Source: Primorskyibacter flagellatus (GTDB lineage Bacteria > Pseudomonadota > Alphaproteobacteria > Rhodobacterales > Rhodobacteraceae). From it: a DNA stretch of 64,000 nucleotides. The notes under the pieces were generated by a model that saw nothing but the letters and a program-made list of their open reading frames with translations, ran no database searches and was not told where the DNA came from. The DNA lies in the NCBI RefSeq assembly GCF_900176485.1, contig NZ_FWYD01000007.1, positions 62,001-126,000 on the forward strand, given 5' to 3'. Every line of letters starts with the position of its first letter. Positions within the stretch are counted from its first letter, which is position 1. Of this stretch, positions 34,948 to 44,608 are shown in pieces. Both the position numbers and the translations under genes were made by a program.

Positions 34948-35664
34948 GTGAAAGCCCTGCAAAACATCGGTGACGCCTTGGGAGTTGCTGTCGCGCTGGT
35001 GCTGTCCGGCGACGCGGATCTGTTGGAGATCGTTCTGCTGTCGCTGCGCGTCAGCCTGACGGCGACGGCGATTGCCTGCCTCATCGGTCTGCCGGTCGGA
35101 GCGCTTGTCGCGATTGGTCGCTTTCGCGGCCGGAATGCGGTGTTGATCGTGATGAATGCCCTGATGGGATTGCCGCCCGTAGTGGTCGGGCTGCTGGTCT
35201 ACCTGCACCTGTCGCGCTCCGGCCCGCTGGGCTTTCTCGGGCTGCTCTACACCCCGACGGCGATGATCATCGCGCAGACAATTTTGATCACGCCCATCGT
35301 GGCGGCCTTGTCGCGGCAGGTGCTGGAGGACTTGCATGCAGAATATGCCGAGCAGTTCCGTTCGCTTTGCCTGACACGGTTGCAGGCCGTGCAGGCGCTT
35401 CTGTGGGACGCGCGCTATTCGCTTTTGACAGTCGGGCTTGCCGGGTTTGGCCGCGCCGTGGCCGAGGTCGGCGCTGTCATTATTGTGGGCGGCAATATCG
35501 ATCACCTCACACGCGTGATGACAACGGCAATCGCGTTGGAAACCTCGAAAGGCGATCTGGCACTGGCGCTGGCGCTTGGCATCATCCTGCTGGTCATCGC
35601 CCTTGGCGTGAATGCAGCCGTGCAATCGGTGCGGATGACCGCTGCAAGGCAAGCCTATGTCTGA
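34948..35664 (+). CDS. tupB: tungstate ABC transporter permease TupB
   Basis: 238 aa, starting at GTG 34948; no ATG start lies in frame nearby. LLEIVLLSLRVSLTATAIAC and the inner-membrane loop LVYLHLSRSGPLGFLGLLYT, then ILITPIVAALSRQV and AVAEVGAVIIVGGNI, match TupB/WtpB-like permeases for tungstate. About five to six membrane helices. There is no good ribosome site ahead of the GTG, consistent with a short leader. It overlaps tupC by 8 bp. Confidence 0.88.
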   Translation: MKALQNIGDALGVAVALVLSGDADLLEIVLLSLRVSLTATAIACLIGLPVGALVAIGRFRGRNAVLIVMNALMGLPPVVVGLLVYLHLSRSGPLGFLGLLYTPTAMIIAQTILITPIVAALSRQVLEDLHAEYAEQFRSLCLTRLQAVQALLWDARYSLLTVGLAGFGRAVAEVGAVIIVGGNIDHLTRVMTTAIALETSKGDLALALALGIILLVIALGVNAAVQSVRMTAARQAYV

Positions 35665-36412
35665 CGCAGCACTCATCACGCCGATACAGGCAGCGGTCCG
35701 CGCGCAGCCCAAGGCGCTTGGGCCGCTGCAAGTGCGCGACCTGACACTGCGCTTCGGAGAGACCACCGTTCTGGACGATCTGGCGCTGGACCTTGGTACA
35801 AGCGGCTGCACCATGATCATGGGGTCCAACGGGGCCGGAAAAAGCCTGCTTCTGAAGCTGTTGCACGGTCTCATGCAGCCAACCTCTGGCCGGATCAACT
35901 GGGGTAGCCAGGCACCTTGCGAGGTGACAGCCCGGCAGGCGCTGGTCTTTCAAAAGCCGGTGCTGCTACGGCGGTCGGTGGCGGCCAATATTGATTTCGT
36001 GCTGAAATCACGCGGGAAGGACAAGGCGCGGCGGCACCGTTTGCTGGATCATGTTGGCCTGTCCCATAAGGCCGATCAGCCTGCGCGTTTGCTGTCGGGT
36101 GGCGAGGCACAGCGGTTGGCGCTGGCGCGCGCGTTGGCCACCGATCCAGAGGTTCTGTTTCTTGACGAGCCGACGGCCAGCCTTGATCCGGCCTCGGTTT
36201 TGGCGATCGAAAGCATCGTGAACGAGGCCCGCAGCCGTGGCGTCCGGATCGTCTTTGTAACCCATGATGTCGGACAGGCGCGGCGCATCGCCGATGACGT
36301 CGTGTTCCTGCATCGCGGCCGCGTTGCCGAACATAGCGCGGCGGCTGACTTCTTTCCCGAACCGCAAAGCGAAGCGGCGCGGAACTACCTGAACGGCAGA
36401 ATTGTCGTCTGA
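35657..36412 (+). CDS. tupC: tungstate ABC transporter ATPase TupC
   Basis: 251 aa. Walker A GSNGAGKSL, Q-loop LVFQKPVLLRRSVAANI, signature LSGGEAQRLALARALA, Walker B VLFLDEPTASLDP and switch IVFVTHDVGQARR. The Walker A ends in S-L rather than S-T, a common variant of this ATPase group. It overlaps tupB and is followed by tupA after 30 bp. It powers tungstate import with TupA and TupB. Confidence 0.88.
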   Translation: MSDAALITPIQAAVRAQPKALGPLQVRDLTLRFGETTVLDDLALDLGTSGCTMIMGSNGAGKSLLLKLLHGLMQPTSGRINWGSQAPCEVTARQALVFQKPVLLRRSVAANIDFVLKSRGKDKARRHRLLDHVGLSHKADQPARLLSGGEAQRLALARALATDPEVLFLDEPTASLDPASVLAIESIVNEARSRGVRIVFVTHDVGQARRIADDVVFLHRGRVAEHSAAADFFPEPQSEAARNYLNGRIVV

Positions 36413-36442
36413 CACAGCAAATCTGAAATTGGGAGATACCAA

Positions 36443-37261
36443 ATGCTGAGAACCACAATCGGAGCAACCACGCTCGCGCTGATTCTGACAGGCGCGGCGT
36501 GGGCGCAGGACCAATCCATCATCGTGCAATCCACCACCTCGACCGCGAATTCGGGATTGTACGACTATCTGCTGCCGATTTTTCAGGACAAGACCGGCAT
36601 TCAGGTCAACGTGGTCGCGGTTGGCACCGGTCAGGCGATCAAGAACGCCGAGAACTGCGATGGCGATGTGTTGCTGGTGCATGCCAAAGCCTCGGAAGAG
36701 GCGTTCGTCGAGGCGGGTTTCGGCACAGAGCGCACCGATCTGATGTTCAACGACTTCGTGATCGTCGGCCCGGACGCTGACCCGGCCGGCGTCGGCGGAA
36801 TGGACGACGTTCAAGGCGCGTTGACACAGATCGCAGAGAAAGGCGCGCTTTTCGCCTCGCGGGGGGATGACAGCGGCACGCATAAGAAAGAGGTTTCGCT
36901 CTGGTCCGACAGCGGTGTCGATCCGACGGCGGCAAGCGGTGATTGGTACCGCGAGACAGGCTCTGGCATGGGGGCGACGCTGAATGCCGGAATTGGCATG
37001 GGCGCCTATGTAATGACCGACCGCGCCACCTGGATCAGCTTCGAGAACAAGCAGGACTATGCCATTCAGGTGCAGGGCGATGAAGATATGTTCAACCAAT
37101 ACGGCGTGATCCCGGTCAGCCCGGAAAAATGCCCAGAGGTCAACGTGGACGACGCCCAGACATTCGCCGACTGGCTTTTGTCAGGCGAGGGGCAGGACGC
37201 GATCGCAGCCTTCAAAGTGGCCGATCAGCAGTTGTTCTTTCCAAACGCACCAGAGAATTGA
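36443..37261 (+). CDS. tupA: tungstate-binding periplasmic protein TupA
   Basis: 272 aa. Signal peptide ends near AAWAQ. The mature N-terminus carries IIVQSTTSTANSGLYDYLLP, the TTTS-like motif diagnostic of TupA proteins (here STTST), and later SRGDDSGTHKKE and MGATLNAGIGMGAYVMTDR. These residues form the selective tungstate site in the family. GGGAGA precedes the ATG. A hairpin follows the stop, ahead of the regulator gene. Confidence 0.92.
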   Translation: MLRTTIGATTLALILTGAAWAQDQSIIVQSTTSTANSGLYDYLLPIFQDKTGIQVNVVAVGTGQAIKNAENCDGDVLLVHAKASEEAFVEAGFGTERTDLMFNDFVIVGPDADPAGVGGMDDVQGALTQIAEKGALFASRGDDSGTHKKEVSLWSDSGVDPTAASGDWYRETGSGMGATLNAGIGMGAYVMTDRATWISFENKQDYAIQVQGDEDMFNQYGVIPVSPEKCPEVNVDDAQTFADWLLSGEGQDAIAAFKVADQQLFFPNAPEN

Positions 37262-37267
37262 TAGTCT

Positions 37268-37295
37268 TGTCGGGGTGGCGACGACCGCCCCGACA
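37268..37295 (+). terminator. hairpin after tupA
   Basis: TGTCGGGGTGG (37268-37278) pairs with CCGCCCCGACA (37285-37295) with one G-T pair and a 6-nt loop. AAATTG follows instead of a T-run, so termination is probably partial and the regulator gene may receive read-through from tup. Confidence 0.55.
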
Positions 37296-37311
37296 AATTG
37301 AACGGATCACG

Positions 37312-38211
37312 ATGACTGGACCTGCCTTTCCAGACCATGAGTACCTGACGGTCAAGGAACTGGCTGAATTGCTGCGGCTCAAGGAACGCAAGGTCTATGA
37401 TCTTGCGGCTTCCGGGGCGGTGCCCTGCTCAAAAGCGACTGGAAAGCTGCTTTTTCCTGCGGCAGAAATCCGACAGTGGATTGAGCAGGCGCAATCCGGC
37501 AGCCTGTCCAAAACGCCAACCAGAGCAACGGTGCGCCCTCCGATCGTGCTGGGCAGTCACGATCCGCTTCTGGATTGGGCGATCCGGCAATCACGCTGTG
37601 GGCTGGCCAGCTTTTTCGATGGCTCGCTTGACGGGCTGGAACGCTTCGTTCGCGGCGAAGGCGTGGCCACAGGTCTGCATATTCACGACGCGAAAACGGA
37701 TCGCTGGAATGTGCCCGTCGTTTCCGTTTCGGCCGCCGATCAGAATGCGGTGCTGATCTCCTTTGCAACACGGCGTCGAGGGCTTGTTTTTCGGACTGGA
37801 AGGGCAAAACCTGTGGGCCTGTCGGATGTGGCCGGACTGCGCATGGTTCCCCGTCAGGCGGAATCCGGCACCGATACGCTGTTCCGGGAATTGGCCGCAA
37901 AGGAAAGGCTGGACCTGTCGAAGCTGGAATTCGCCGCCTTGGCCCGCACCGAGGACGAAGCGGTTGAAGCCGTCCGGCGCGGCGATGCCGATGTCACCTT
38001 CGGGCTCGAGGCCGTCGCGCGCAGCTACGGTCTCGAATTCAGCCCAATTGTGGAAGAGCAATTCGCTCTGCTCGTCGACCGCAAGGCTTGGTTCGACGAG
38101 GCCGTTCAGAGGCTCATGGCGTTTTGCCGAACCAATCAGTTTTCAAATCGTGCCGCAGCATATGGAGGCTACGACACGAAGGATCTTGGATCGGTGATCT
38201 GGAACGCCTGA
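37312..38211 (+). CDS. HTH (excisionase-type) regulator fused to a PBP-like ligand domain
   Basis: 299 aa. Residues about 9-56 are a MerR/excisionase-type HTH_17 (LTVKELAELLRLKERKVYDL). From about 80 on is a periplasmic-binding-protein-like domain without signal peptide (PBP_like type: LGSHDPLLDWAIRQSR; VRRGDADVTFGLEAVARSYG). This architecture occurs next to Mo/W and other oxyanion transporters and is thought to sense the ligand in the cytoplasm. The ATG at 37312 is the first that gives the HTH; the ribosome site is weak. It is the likely regulator of tup and perhaps of the divergent genes. Confidence 0.85.
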   Translation: MTGPAFPDHEYLTVKELAELLRLKERKVYDLAASGAVPCSKATGKLLFPAAEIRQWIEQAQSGSLSKTPTRATVRPPIVLGSHDPLLDWAIRQSRCGLASFFDGSLDGLERFVRGEGVATGLHIHDAKTDRWNVPVVSVSAADQNAVLISFATRRRGLVFRTGRAKPVGLSDVAGLRMVPRQAESGTDTLFRELAAKERLDLSKLEFAALARTEDEAVEAVRRGDADVTFGLEAVARSYGLEFSPIVEEQFALLVDRKAWFDEAVQRLMAFCRTNQFSNRAAAYGGYDTKDLGSVIWNA

Positions 38212-38222
38212 AACCTACCGAG

Positions 38223-38246
38223 GCCGCACCCTAGGGCGGATGCGGC
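38223..38246. terminator. weak convergent hairpin between the regulator and gdhA
   Basis: GCCGCA (38223-38228) pairs with TGCGGC (38241-38246); the 12-nt loop contains the palindrome CCCTAGGG. It lies between convergent stops. No long T-run, so only a modest terminator is claimed. Confidence 0.35.
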
Positions 38247-38252
38247 GTATTC

Positions 38253-39653
<1,401 letters not shown>

Positions 39654-39697
39654 TCAGGCAATTCAGGTGTCACCTGCCCGTTTTTCAGACGTGTATT

Positions 39698-40378
39698 TCA
39701 TCTTTCAACGCTTCGCAAGCCAGTCTCGGTCAGGATAAGATCAAGCGGGATGTCGTGGGGCTGTGGGTGGATCGTCGCAATATGTGCGGTTTCAAAGCCT
39801 ATGCCTATGGCAAAGGGCTTTGGGTCCAGCGCCGCCAGTGTCCGGTCGAAATACCCGCCGCCATAGCCCAGACGAAAGCCGTCCGTCGTCCAACCGATGA
39901 GCGGGGCCAGCGTTATATCCGGCGTGACGACGGGTGCATCCGGGGGCGGGACGGGAATGTTCCAGTCACCACGCACCATGCGCGTTTCGGGGGTCCAGAG
40001 GCGGAAAGTCAGCGGGGCCGCCTTCGTCTCCACCAGGGGCAGGGCGACGGTGACGCCCGCCTCGTGCAACTCGGCCATCAGCGGGCGCAGGTCAGGCTCG
40101 CCTTTGATCGGCCAATAGGCGGAAAAAACCATGCCTTTCGCACCATCAAAACGGTCGTTGAGGATCTGTTTCAAGTGGCCCGCCAATGCCGAGCCGATTT
40201 CCGTGCGCTGCGCTACGGACAGATCCTGGCGTTCTGCGCGCAGGCGTTTGCGCTCGGCCTTGCGCCAGAGTGCGACATGCTCCGGGTTTTTCGGGTCAGT
40301 CGGGGTGTTTTTGGCGGCAGGCCCGCCGGGCGAGCTAAAGCCGCTGTTGCAGGCGAAGCTTTCGAATTTGTCACTCAT
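39698..40378 (-). CDS. 5-formyltetrahydrofolate cyclo-ligase
   Basis: 226 aa. The C-terminal block DGFRLGYGGGYFDRTLAAL followed by IGIGFETA is the conserved folate/ATP region of the 5-FCL family, and LWRKAERKRLRAERQDLS fits its N-terminal helix. It converts 5-formyl-THF to methenyl-THF with ATP. About 35 residues before that helix are poorly conserved. Its ATG overlaps the stop of the nitronate monooxygenase gene (ATGA), so it is the last gene of a tightly coupled minus-strand run. Confidence 0.9.
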   Translation of the reverse strand: MSDKFESFACNSGFSSPGGPAAKNTPTDPKNPEHVALWRKAERKRLRAERQDLSVAQRTEIGSALAGHLKQILNDRFDGAKGMVFSAYWPIKGEPDLRPLMAELHEAGVTVALPLVETKAAPLTFRLWTPETRMVRGDWNIPVPPPDAPVVTPDITLAPLIGWTTDGFRLGYGGGYFDRTLAALDPKPFAIGIGFETAHIATIHPQPHDIPLDLILTETGLRSVER

Positions 40379-41415
40379 GGGATGTCCTTGGGTTCGTTAC
40401 GAAGGGTGGCGTCAAGGATATGCTGTGCCTGCGCGACCATGCCGCCAAGGCGGTCGGCCGCGTGCGGAATATCACTTATACGTCCGGCGCTGCGTCCGGC
40501 GAAAAGCGCCATCGCTTCAAGATCGCCGGTTGTTGTCCGCAGCGGTGAATCCGTACTGAACCGCAAACGAGGCTGATCGTCGTCCCAGGCAATCGCCTCA
40601 CGCGGCAAGGTGTCAGGATCGTGACCAAGATAGTCGCCGCTCAGGCCATCCGTCACGCTGTTGGCGATCACCCGTACAGCCGCGCCTTTTGGCCAGTTGA
40701 GCACAAAAACGTCCGTCAGCACCGTGTCATCCCCCGTCGCCTCGACGATGCGGGATTTGTGATAGGGGTGGGCGAAGGATTCCCTTGTTGCCAGAAAGGC
40801 TGTCCCGCATTGCACGCCGCTTGCGCCGATTGCCAGCGCAGCCGCCAGCCCTTCGCCAGTCGCGATCCCGCCCGACACGATAACCGGCAGGTTAGACTGT
40901 GCAAGGATCTGCTCTGCCAGCGCAAATGCAGGGCTGCGTCCGTGGACATGGCCGCCCGCCTCGACACCTTGGGCGATGATCACATCCGCGCCTGCATCCT
41001 CAGCCATACTGGCGGCCTCCAACGTGCCAACCTGATGCAGCACCTGACAGCCTGCCTGCTTCACGCGGGCGACGATTTTCGGCAACACATCCCAGAAGAA
41101 ACAGAAGGCAGGCACGCCAAGATCAAGGCATCGTGAAATCTGCGCATCCAGCAGCCCCGGCTCGGTCGCGGCGGGGATCAGATTGACCGCAAAGCGCCGA
41201 TCGGTGGCAGCCTGCAATGCGGTGACCTCGGCAGCGATCAGGTCCGGGTCTTCGCGTACCATCCCCAGCATCCCGTAGCCGCCCGCATTGGCCACCGCCG
41301 CCGCCAGTTCCCATCGGGATACGCCGCCCATGCCGGCAAGCAGAATGGGCACATCGCAACCAAGCAGGTCGCAAACTGGCGTTCGCAATGAGATCCCAGA
41401 GTGTCTGCCTGTCAT
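40375..41415 (-). CDS. nitronate monooxygenase-family FMN protein
   Basis: 346 aa from the ATG at 41415, which overlaps the DUF488 stop; an in-frame start at 41439 lies further inside the DUF488 gene. The TIM barrel shows ILLAGMGGVSRWELAAAVAN at the start, QGVEAGGHVHGRS with the conserved catalytic-type His, and LPVIVSGGIATGEGLAAALA with the phosphate loop of FMN binding. Members oxidise nitronates, propionate 3-nitronate or act as enoyl reductase relatives. No nitro-compound genes lie nearby. Confidence 0.87.
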   Translation of the reverse strand: MTGRHSGISLRTPVCDLLGCDVPILLAGMGGVSRWELAAAVANAGGYGMLGMVREDPDLIAAEVTALQAATDRRFAVNLIPAATEPGLLDAQISRCLDLGVPAFCFFWDVLPKIVARVKQAGCQVLHQVGTLEAASMAEDAGADVIIAQGVEAGGHVHGRSPAFALAEQILAQSNLPVIVSGGIATGEGLAAALAIGASGVQCGTAFLATRESFAHPYHKSRIVEATGDDTVLTDVFVLNWPKGAAVRVIANSVTDGLSGDYLGHDPDTLPREAIAWDDDQPRLRFSTDSPLRTTTGDLEAMALFAGRSAGRISDIPHAADRLGGMVAQAQHILDATLRNEPKDIP

Positions 41416-41816
41416 TCTTCGCCTCCTATTCGGAGCCATCCGCGCAGGTAATTCCGCAACACGATGGCATTGTTATGTTCCTCGTCCTTCGAGGCGTAAA
41501 GCAGCGTGACGACATCATCGCGCGCATATCCGGCAAGCTCGCGAGTCAAATCGTCGCGCGTGGCGAGTTCCGCTTCGTAACGTGTTCTGAATTCCTGCCA
41601 ATGATCGGGATTGGCATGAAACCAGTGTCGCAACCCGTCGCTTGGTGCGATGTCCTTGCACCAGTTGAACAGGCGGGCGCGGTCTTGCGCCACGCCGCGC
41701 GGCCAAAGACGGTCAACCAGAATCCGCTTGCCATCCGACACCCGCGCTGCGCGGTAGACACGCTTGATGCGTATCCGCTCGGCCGGGGTTTCGGGGACAG
41801 GCGGGCGGGCGGGCAT
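41412..41816 (-). CDS. DUF488-family protein (YeaO-like)
   Basis: 134 aa. KRVYRAARVSDGKRILVDRL followed by WPRGV, then FNWCKDIAPSDGLRHWFHAN and DVVTLLYASKDEEHNNA, are the conserved stretches of DUF488 proteins such as YeaO. The function is not established. It overlaps its neighbours on both sides by 4 bp (ATGA), so it is co-translated with the AhpD-like and monooxygenase genes. Confidence 0.87.
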   Translation of the reverse strand: MPARPPVPETPAERIRIKRVYRAARVSDGKRILVDRLWPRGVAQDRARLFNWCKDIAPSDGLRHWFHANPDHWQEFRTRYEAELATRDDLTRELAGYARDDVVTLLYASKDEEHNNAIVLRNYLRGWLRIGGEE

Positions 41817-42160
41817 CAGCTGTCCTGCGTGTCTTCATCGTCGATCAGGTCAACCGCCTGCAAAGCATGGGCCCAGGCAGCACCGGCCCGCATTTCGGAG
41901 GCCACCCAGATCGCCTCCATAATCTGTTCGCCCGAGGCCCCTTCGCGGTTCGCGGCCTTGACATGGCCTTCAATGCACCATGGGCATTGGGTGACATGGG
42001 CGACCGCCACCGCGATCAGCTGCTTGGTGCGTTTATCAAGCGCCCCTTCGGCAAACACGGCCTTCGAAAACGCGCGAAACGCATCTTCGCTGTCCGGTGC
42101 CAGGGCGCGCCGCCGCTCGACAAGGGCTTTGGTTGGTTTCAGGTGATGTTGCTGGGACAT
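41816..42160 (-). CDS. AhpD-like carboxymuconolactone decarboxylase-family protein
   Basis: 114 aa from the ATG at 42160, preceded by AAAGGACA; the codon at 42175 contains part of that ribosome site. The redox motif is intact: AVAHVTQCPWCIEGHVKAAN, with the Cys-X-X-Cys-type pair (CPWC) and nearby His of AhpD proteins. Such proteins are alkylhydroperoxidases or thiol-disulfide partners. First gene of the overlapping run that continues to the 5-FTHF cyclo-ligase. Confidence 0.88.
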   Translation of the reverse strand: MSQQHHLKPTKALVERRRALAPDSEDAFRAFSKAVFAEGALDKRTKQLIAVAVAHVTQCPWCIEGHVKAANREGASGEQIMEAIWVASEMRAGAAWAHALQAVDLIDDEDTQDS

Positions 42161-42171
42161 GGACTGTCCTT

Positions 42172-42457
42172 TCATGGTTCGAGTTGCGGGAACAGGTTCA
42201 GGCCGATTGGCTTAGGACGCGTGCGCCGTGATAATCGACCGGACATCAGAGCGATCGAGAACCATCCGCGACAGATGCGCGTTCCAGTCTTCTCCCCGGT
42301 CCGCGAAGGTCGGGCCAGAAACAAAATCTTCGCGCATGTTGATATGGAATTTCTGCACAAGATCTGTCAGCTTGGCATCATTCACGCCCCGCTGCGCCAA
42401 GATCGCGGTAGTCAGCGGCGGTCGGGCGGGTATAGTCTCAGGTTCGGCGGATGACAT
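42172..42457 (-). pseudogene. broken group III truncated haemoglobin gene
   Basis: From the ATG at 42457 (GGAGG upstream) an 81-aa frame runs to 42212. LTDLVQKFHINMREDFVSGP and WNAHLSRM resemble the first half of a group III truncated haemoglobin (about 130-140 aa), where a VDFW-type continuation would be expected. The sequence then diverges and stops. In another frame the final bases read KPIGLNLFPQLEP, like the end of such globins. The middle, with the haem-proximal helix, is missing. It diverges from the NsrR-like gene, the usual position of an NO-responsive globin. Confidence 0.5.
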
Positions 42458-42506
42458 ACGATCCTCCACGATTTGAACTTGTACCGGATGCTACATCTGC
42501 TAATCT

Positions 42507-42521
42507 GGTATTGTAAATACC
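42507..42521. promoter_or_regulatory. palindromic operator for the Rrf2/NsrR-like regulator
   Basis: GGTATT-GTA-AATACC is a perfect 6-3-6 inverted repeat placed between the divergent globin remnant (start 42457) and the Rrf2 gene (start 42543). AT-rich palindromes of this size are typical NsrR/Rrf2 targets. GGTA recurs at 42527-42530, so a wider site is possible. Confidence 0.55.
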
Positions 42522-42542
42522 TATTTGGTAAAGCGGGATGAC

Positions 42543-42959
42543 ATGAGATTCACCTCCTTCACTGACTATGGGCTTCGTATGCTGATGCGGATGGCAAGTG
42601 CTCCCGATCAGGCGTTTTCGACCGCCGATCTGGCAAAGGAATTCAACCTGTCGCGCAACCATCTGGCAAAGATCATGCAGCGGCTTGCCCATGGCGGCAT
42701 CGTCGAAACCCGGCGCGGCGCGCATGGCGGGGCCGTCTTGCGCCGCAGCCCTTCCGAGGTACGGTTGGGCGATGTCGTGATGCTGCTTGAAGAAGGTCAG
42801 GCGCTGGTAGAATGCTTTGCACCGGACGGGGGCGACTGCACGATAAACGGCTGTTGCCGGTTGAAAGCCCGGCTGCGCCACGCAGAGAACCGGTTCATCG
42901 AGGATCTGAACAAATCCACACTTCGCGATATTGCGCTGCCTGTCCGGGCAGCGGCATGA
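42543..42959 (+). CDS. Rrf2-family regulator, NsrR-like (Fe-S, nitric-oxide type)
   Basis: 138 aa from the ATG at 42543. The Rrf2 HTH covers about residues 1-65 (DYGLRMLMRMA; STADLAKEFNLSRNHLAKIM; GGIVETRRGAHGGA). Four cysteines follow: C91, C99, C104 and C105 in ECFAPDGGDCTINGCCRLK. NsrR proteins have C-X5-C-X5-C; here the first gap is 7 residues, so a cluster is likely but the spacing is unusual. It lies directly before ccoNOQP and diverges from the globin remnant. Nitric-oxide sensing is inferred. Confidence 0.85.
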   Translation: MRFTSFTDYGLRMLMRMASAPDQAFSTADLAKEFNLSRNHLAKIMQRLAHGGIVETRRGAHGGAVLRRSPSEVRLGDVVMLLEEGQALVECFAPDGGDCTINGCCRLKARLRHAENRFIEDLNKSTLRDIALPVRAAA

Positions 42960-42978
42960 CTGAAAAGGGCAGGACAAC

Positions 42979-44604
42979 ATGACTGCATCGCTTACAGTAG
43001 CAGAACGCCGAATTGGTCTGCTGATCTCTATCCTGCTGGCCTTGATGGGCCTTGTCATGGCAGCGGCGGCGGGCCACGGGGTCATGTCGTTGCATGGCTT
43101 CATGGCGCTCGCACTTGGTTTGGGACTGGCGTTCATCCTTGGCGGATCGCTTTACGAGGCCGAAGCGCCAGCCGACCGGCTGAGCCGCTATTACGACGCG
43201 CCCACCCGTTTCGGCATTTCGATGACGCTTATCTGGGCAATGATCGGGATGGCTGTCGGTGTCTGGGTTGCGGCCTTGCTCTACTGGCCCGAAGGCACGC
43301 CGGCCTGGCCCGCGACCAGCTTTGGCAGGCTGCGACCCGTCCACACGACCGGCATCATCTTCGGGTTTGGCGGCAACGCGTTGATCGCCACGTCCTTCCA
43401 CGTCCTGCAACGCACATCCCGCGCGCGGCTGGCCGACTCCGTCAGCCCCTGGGCCGTGCTGATCGGCTATAACCTGTTCTGCGTCTGGGCCGTCACCGGA
43501 TACATGTTGGGATCAACCCAATCCAAGGAATATGCCGAGGCCGAATGGTATGCCGACATCTGGCTGGTGGTGATCTGGGTAACATATTTCGTGCTGTACC
43601 TGCGGACGCTCGCCCGCCGGAACGAGCCGCATATCTACGTCGCCAACTGGTACTATCTGGCCTTCATCCTGGTCGTGGCCATGCTGCACATCGTCAACAA
43701 TCTTGCACTCCCGGTGCAGTGGACCTCGGCAGAGAGCTTTCCGATCTGGGCCGGCGTGCAGGATGCGATGGTGCAGTGGTGGTACGGGCACAATGCCGTC
43801 GCCTTTTTCCTGACATCAGGGTTCCTCGGGATGCTCTACTACTTCCTGCCGGTCCGTTCGGGACGCCCGATCTGGTCCTATCGGCTGTCGATTGTCAGCT
43901 TCTGGGGGATCGTGTTCTTCTACATCTGGGTCGGGTCGCACCATCTGCACTACACGGCGCTGCCGTTCTGGGCCCAGACACTGGGCATGACCTTCTCGAT
44001 CATGTTGCTGGTGCCAAGCTGGGCGTCGGCCGGCAATGCCATCGCCACCCTCAACGGGGCCTGGCACAAGGTGCGCGACGACGCGACCTTGCGGTTCATG
44101 TTCGTGGCGGCGGTGTTCTACGGGCTTTCGACATTCGAGGGATCGTTCCTGGCCATTCGCCCGGTCAATTCGCTGTCGCACTACACCGACTGGACGGTGG
44201 GTCATGTGCATTCCGGCACGTTGGGATGGGTCGCGATGATCGTCTTTGGCGCGATCTACACCATCGTCCCGCAGTTGAGCGGCAAGACTGACATGGCCTC
44301 GGCAACTGCGGTGGAGTGGCATTTCTGGCTGGCGGTGTCGGGCACGCTTATCTACGTCATCTCGATGTGGAACGCGGGCATCACCCAAGGGCTGATGTGG
44401 CGCGCCTACGAGGAAAACGGCGCGCTGTCCTACAGCTTTGTTGAATCGGTCGAGGCAATGGCACCCTATTACCTGCTGCGCACAATCGGCGGCGGGCTGT
44501 TTCTGGCAGGGGCGGTGATCTGCGCCTGGAATTGCCGTGTCACGATGCGCAGAGCGGTGGGACATGCCACCGACCGCCCACTAGTCGCGCAACCGGCGGA
44601 GTGA
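42979..44604 (+). CDS. ccoN: cbb3-type cytochrome c oxidase subunit I
   Basis: 541 aa with about 12-14 membrane helices. RPVHTTGIIFGFGGNALIAT carries a low-spin haem His, MLHIVNNLALPVQWTSAESF and VQWWYGHNAVAFFLTSGFLG the CuB/haem region (the Tyr of WWYGHNAV is the cross-linked Tyr in CcoN), and IWVGSHHLHYTALPFWAQTL the two CuB His. DWTVGHVHSGTLGWVAM supplies the remaining haem ligands. It reduces oxygen at low oxygen tension and, weakly, nitric oxide. It starts 19 bp after the NsrR-like gene. Confidence 0.95.
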   Translation: MTASLTVAERRIGLLISILLALMGLVMAAAAGHGVMSLHGFMALALGLGLAFILGGSLYEAEAPADRLSRYYDAPTRFGISMTLIWAMIGMAVGVWVAALLYWPEGTPAWPATSFGRLRPVHTTGIIFGFGGNALIATSFHVLQRTSRARLADSVSPWAVLIGYNLFCVWAVTGYMLGSTQSKEYAEAEWYADIWLVVIWVTYFVLYLRTLARRNEPHIYVANWYYLAFILVVAMLHIVNNLALPVQWTSAESFPIWAGVQDAMVQWWYGHNAVAFFLTSGFLGMLYYFLPVRSGRPIWSYRLSIVSFWGIVFFYIWVGSHHLHYTALPFWAQTLGMTFSIMLLVPSWASAGNAIATLNGAWHKVRDDATLRFMFVAAVFYGLSTFEGSFLAIRPVNSLSHYTDWTVGHVHSGTLGWVAMIVFGAIYTIVPQLSGKTDMASATAVEWHFWLAVSGTLIYVISMWNAGITQGLMWRAYEENGALSYSFVESVEAMAPYYLLRTIGGGLFLAGAVICAWNCRVTMRRAVGHATDRPLVAQPAE

Positions 44605-44608
44605 ACCC

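Noticed and set aside
37129-37311. Upstream extension of the HTH/PBP-like regulator into tupA
   Set aside because: The extra residues are Arg-rich and lie in another frame of tupA; the HTH begins after ATG 37312.
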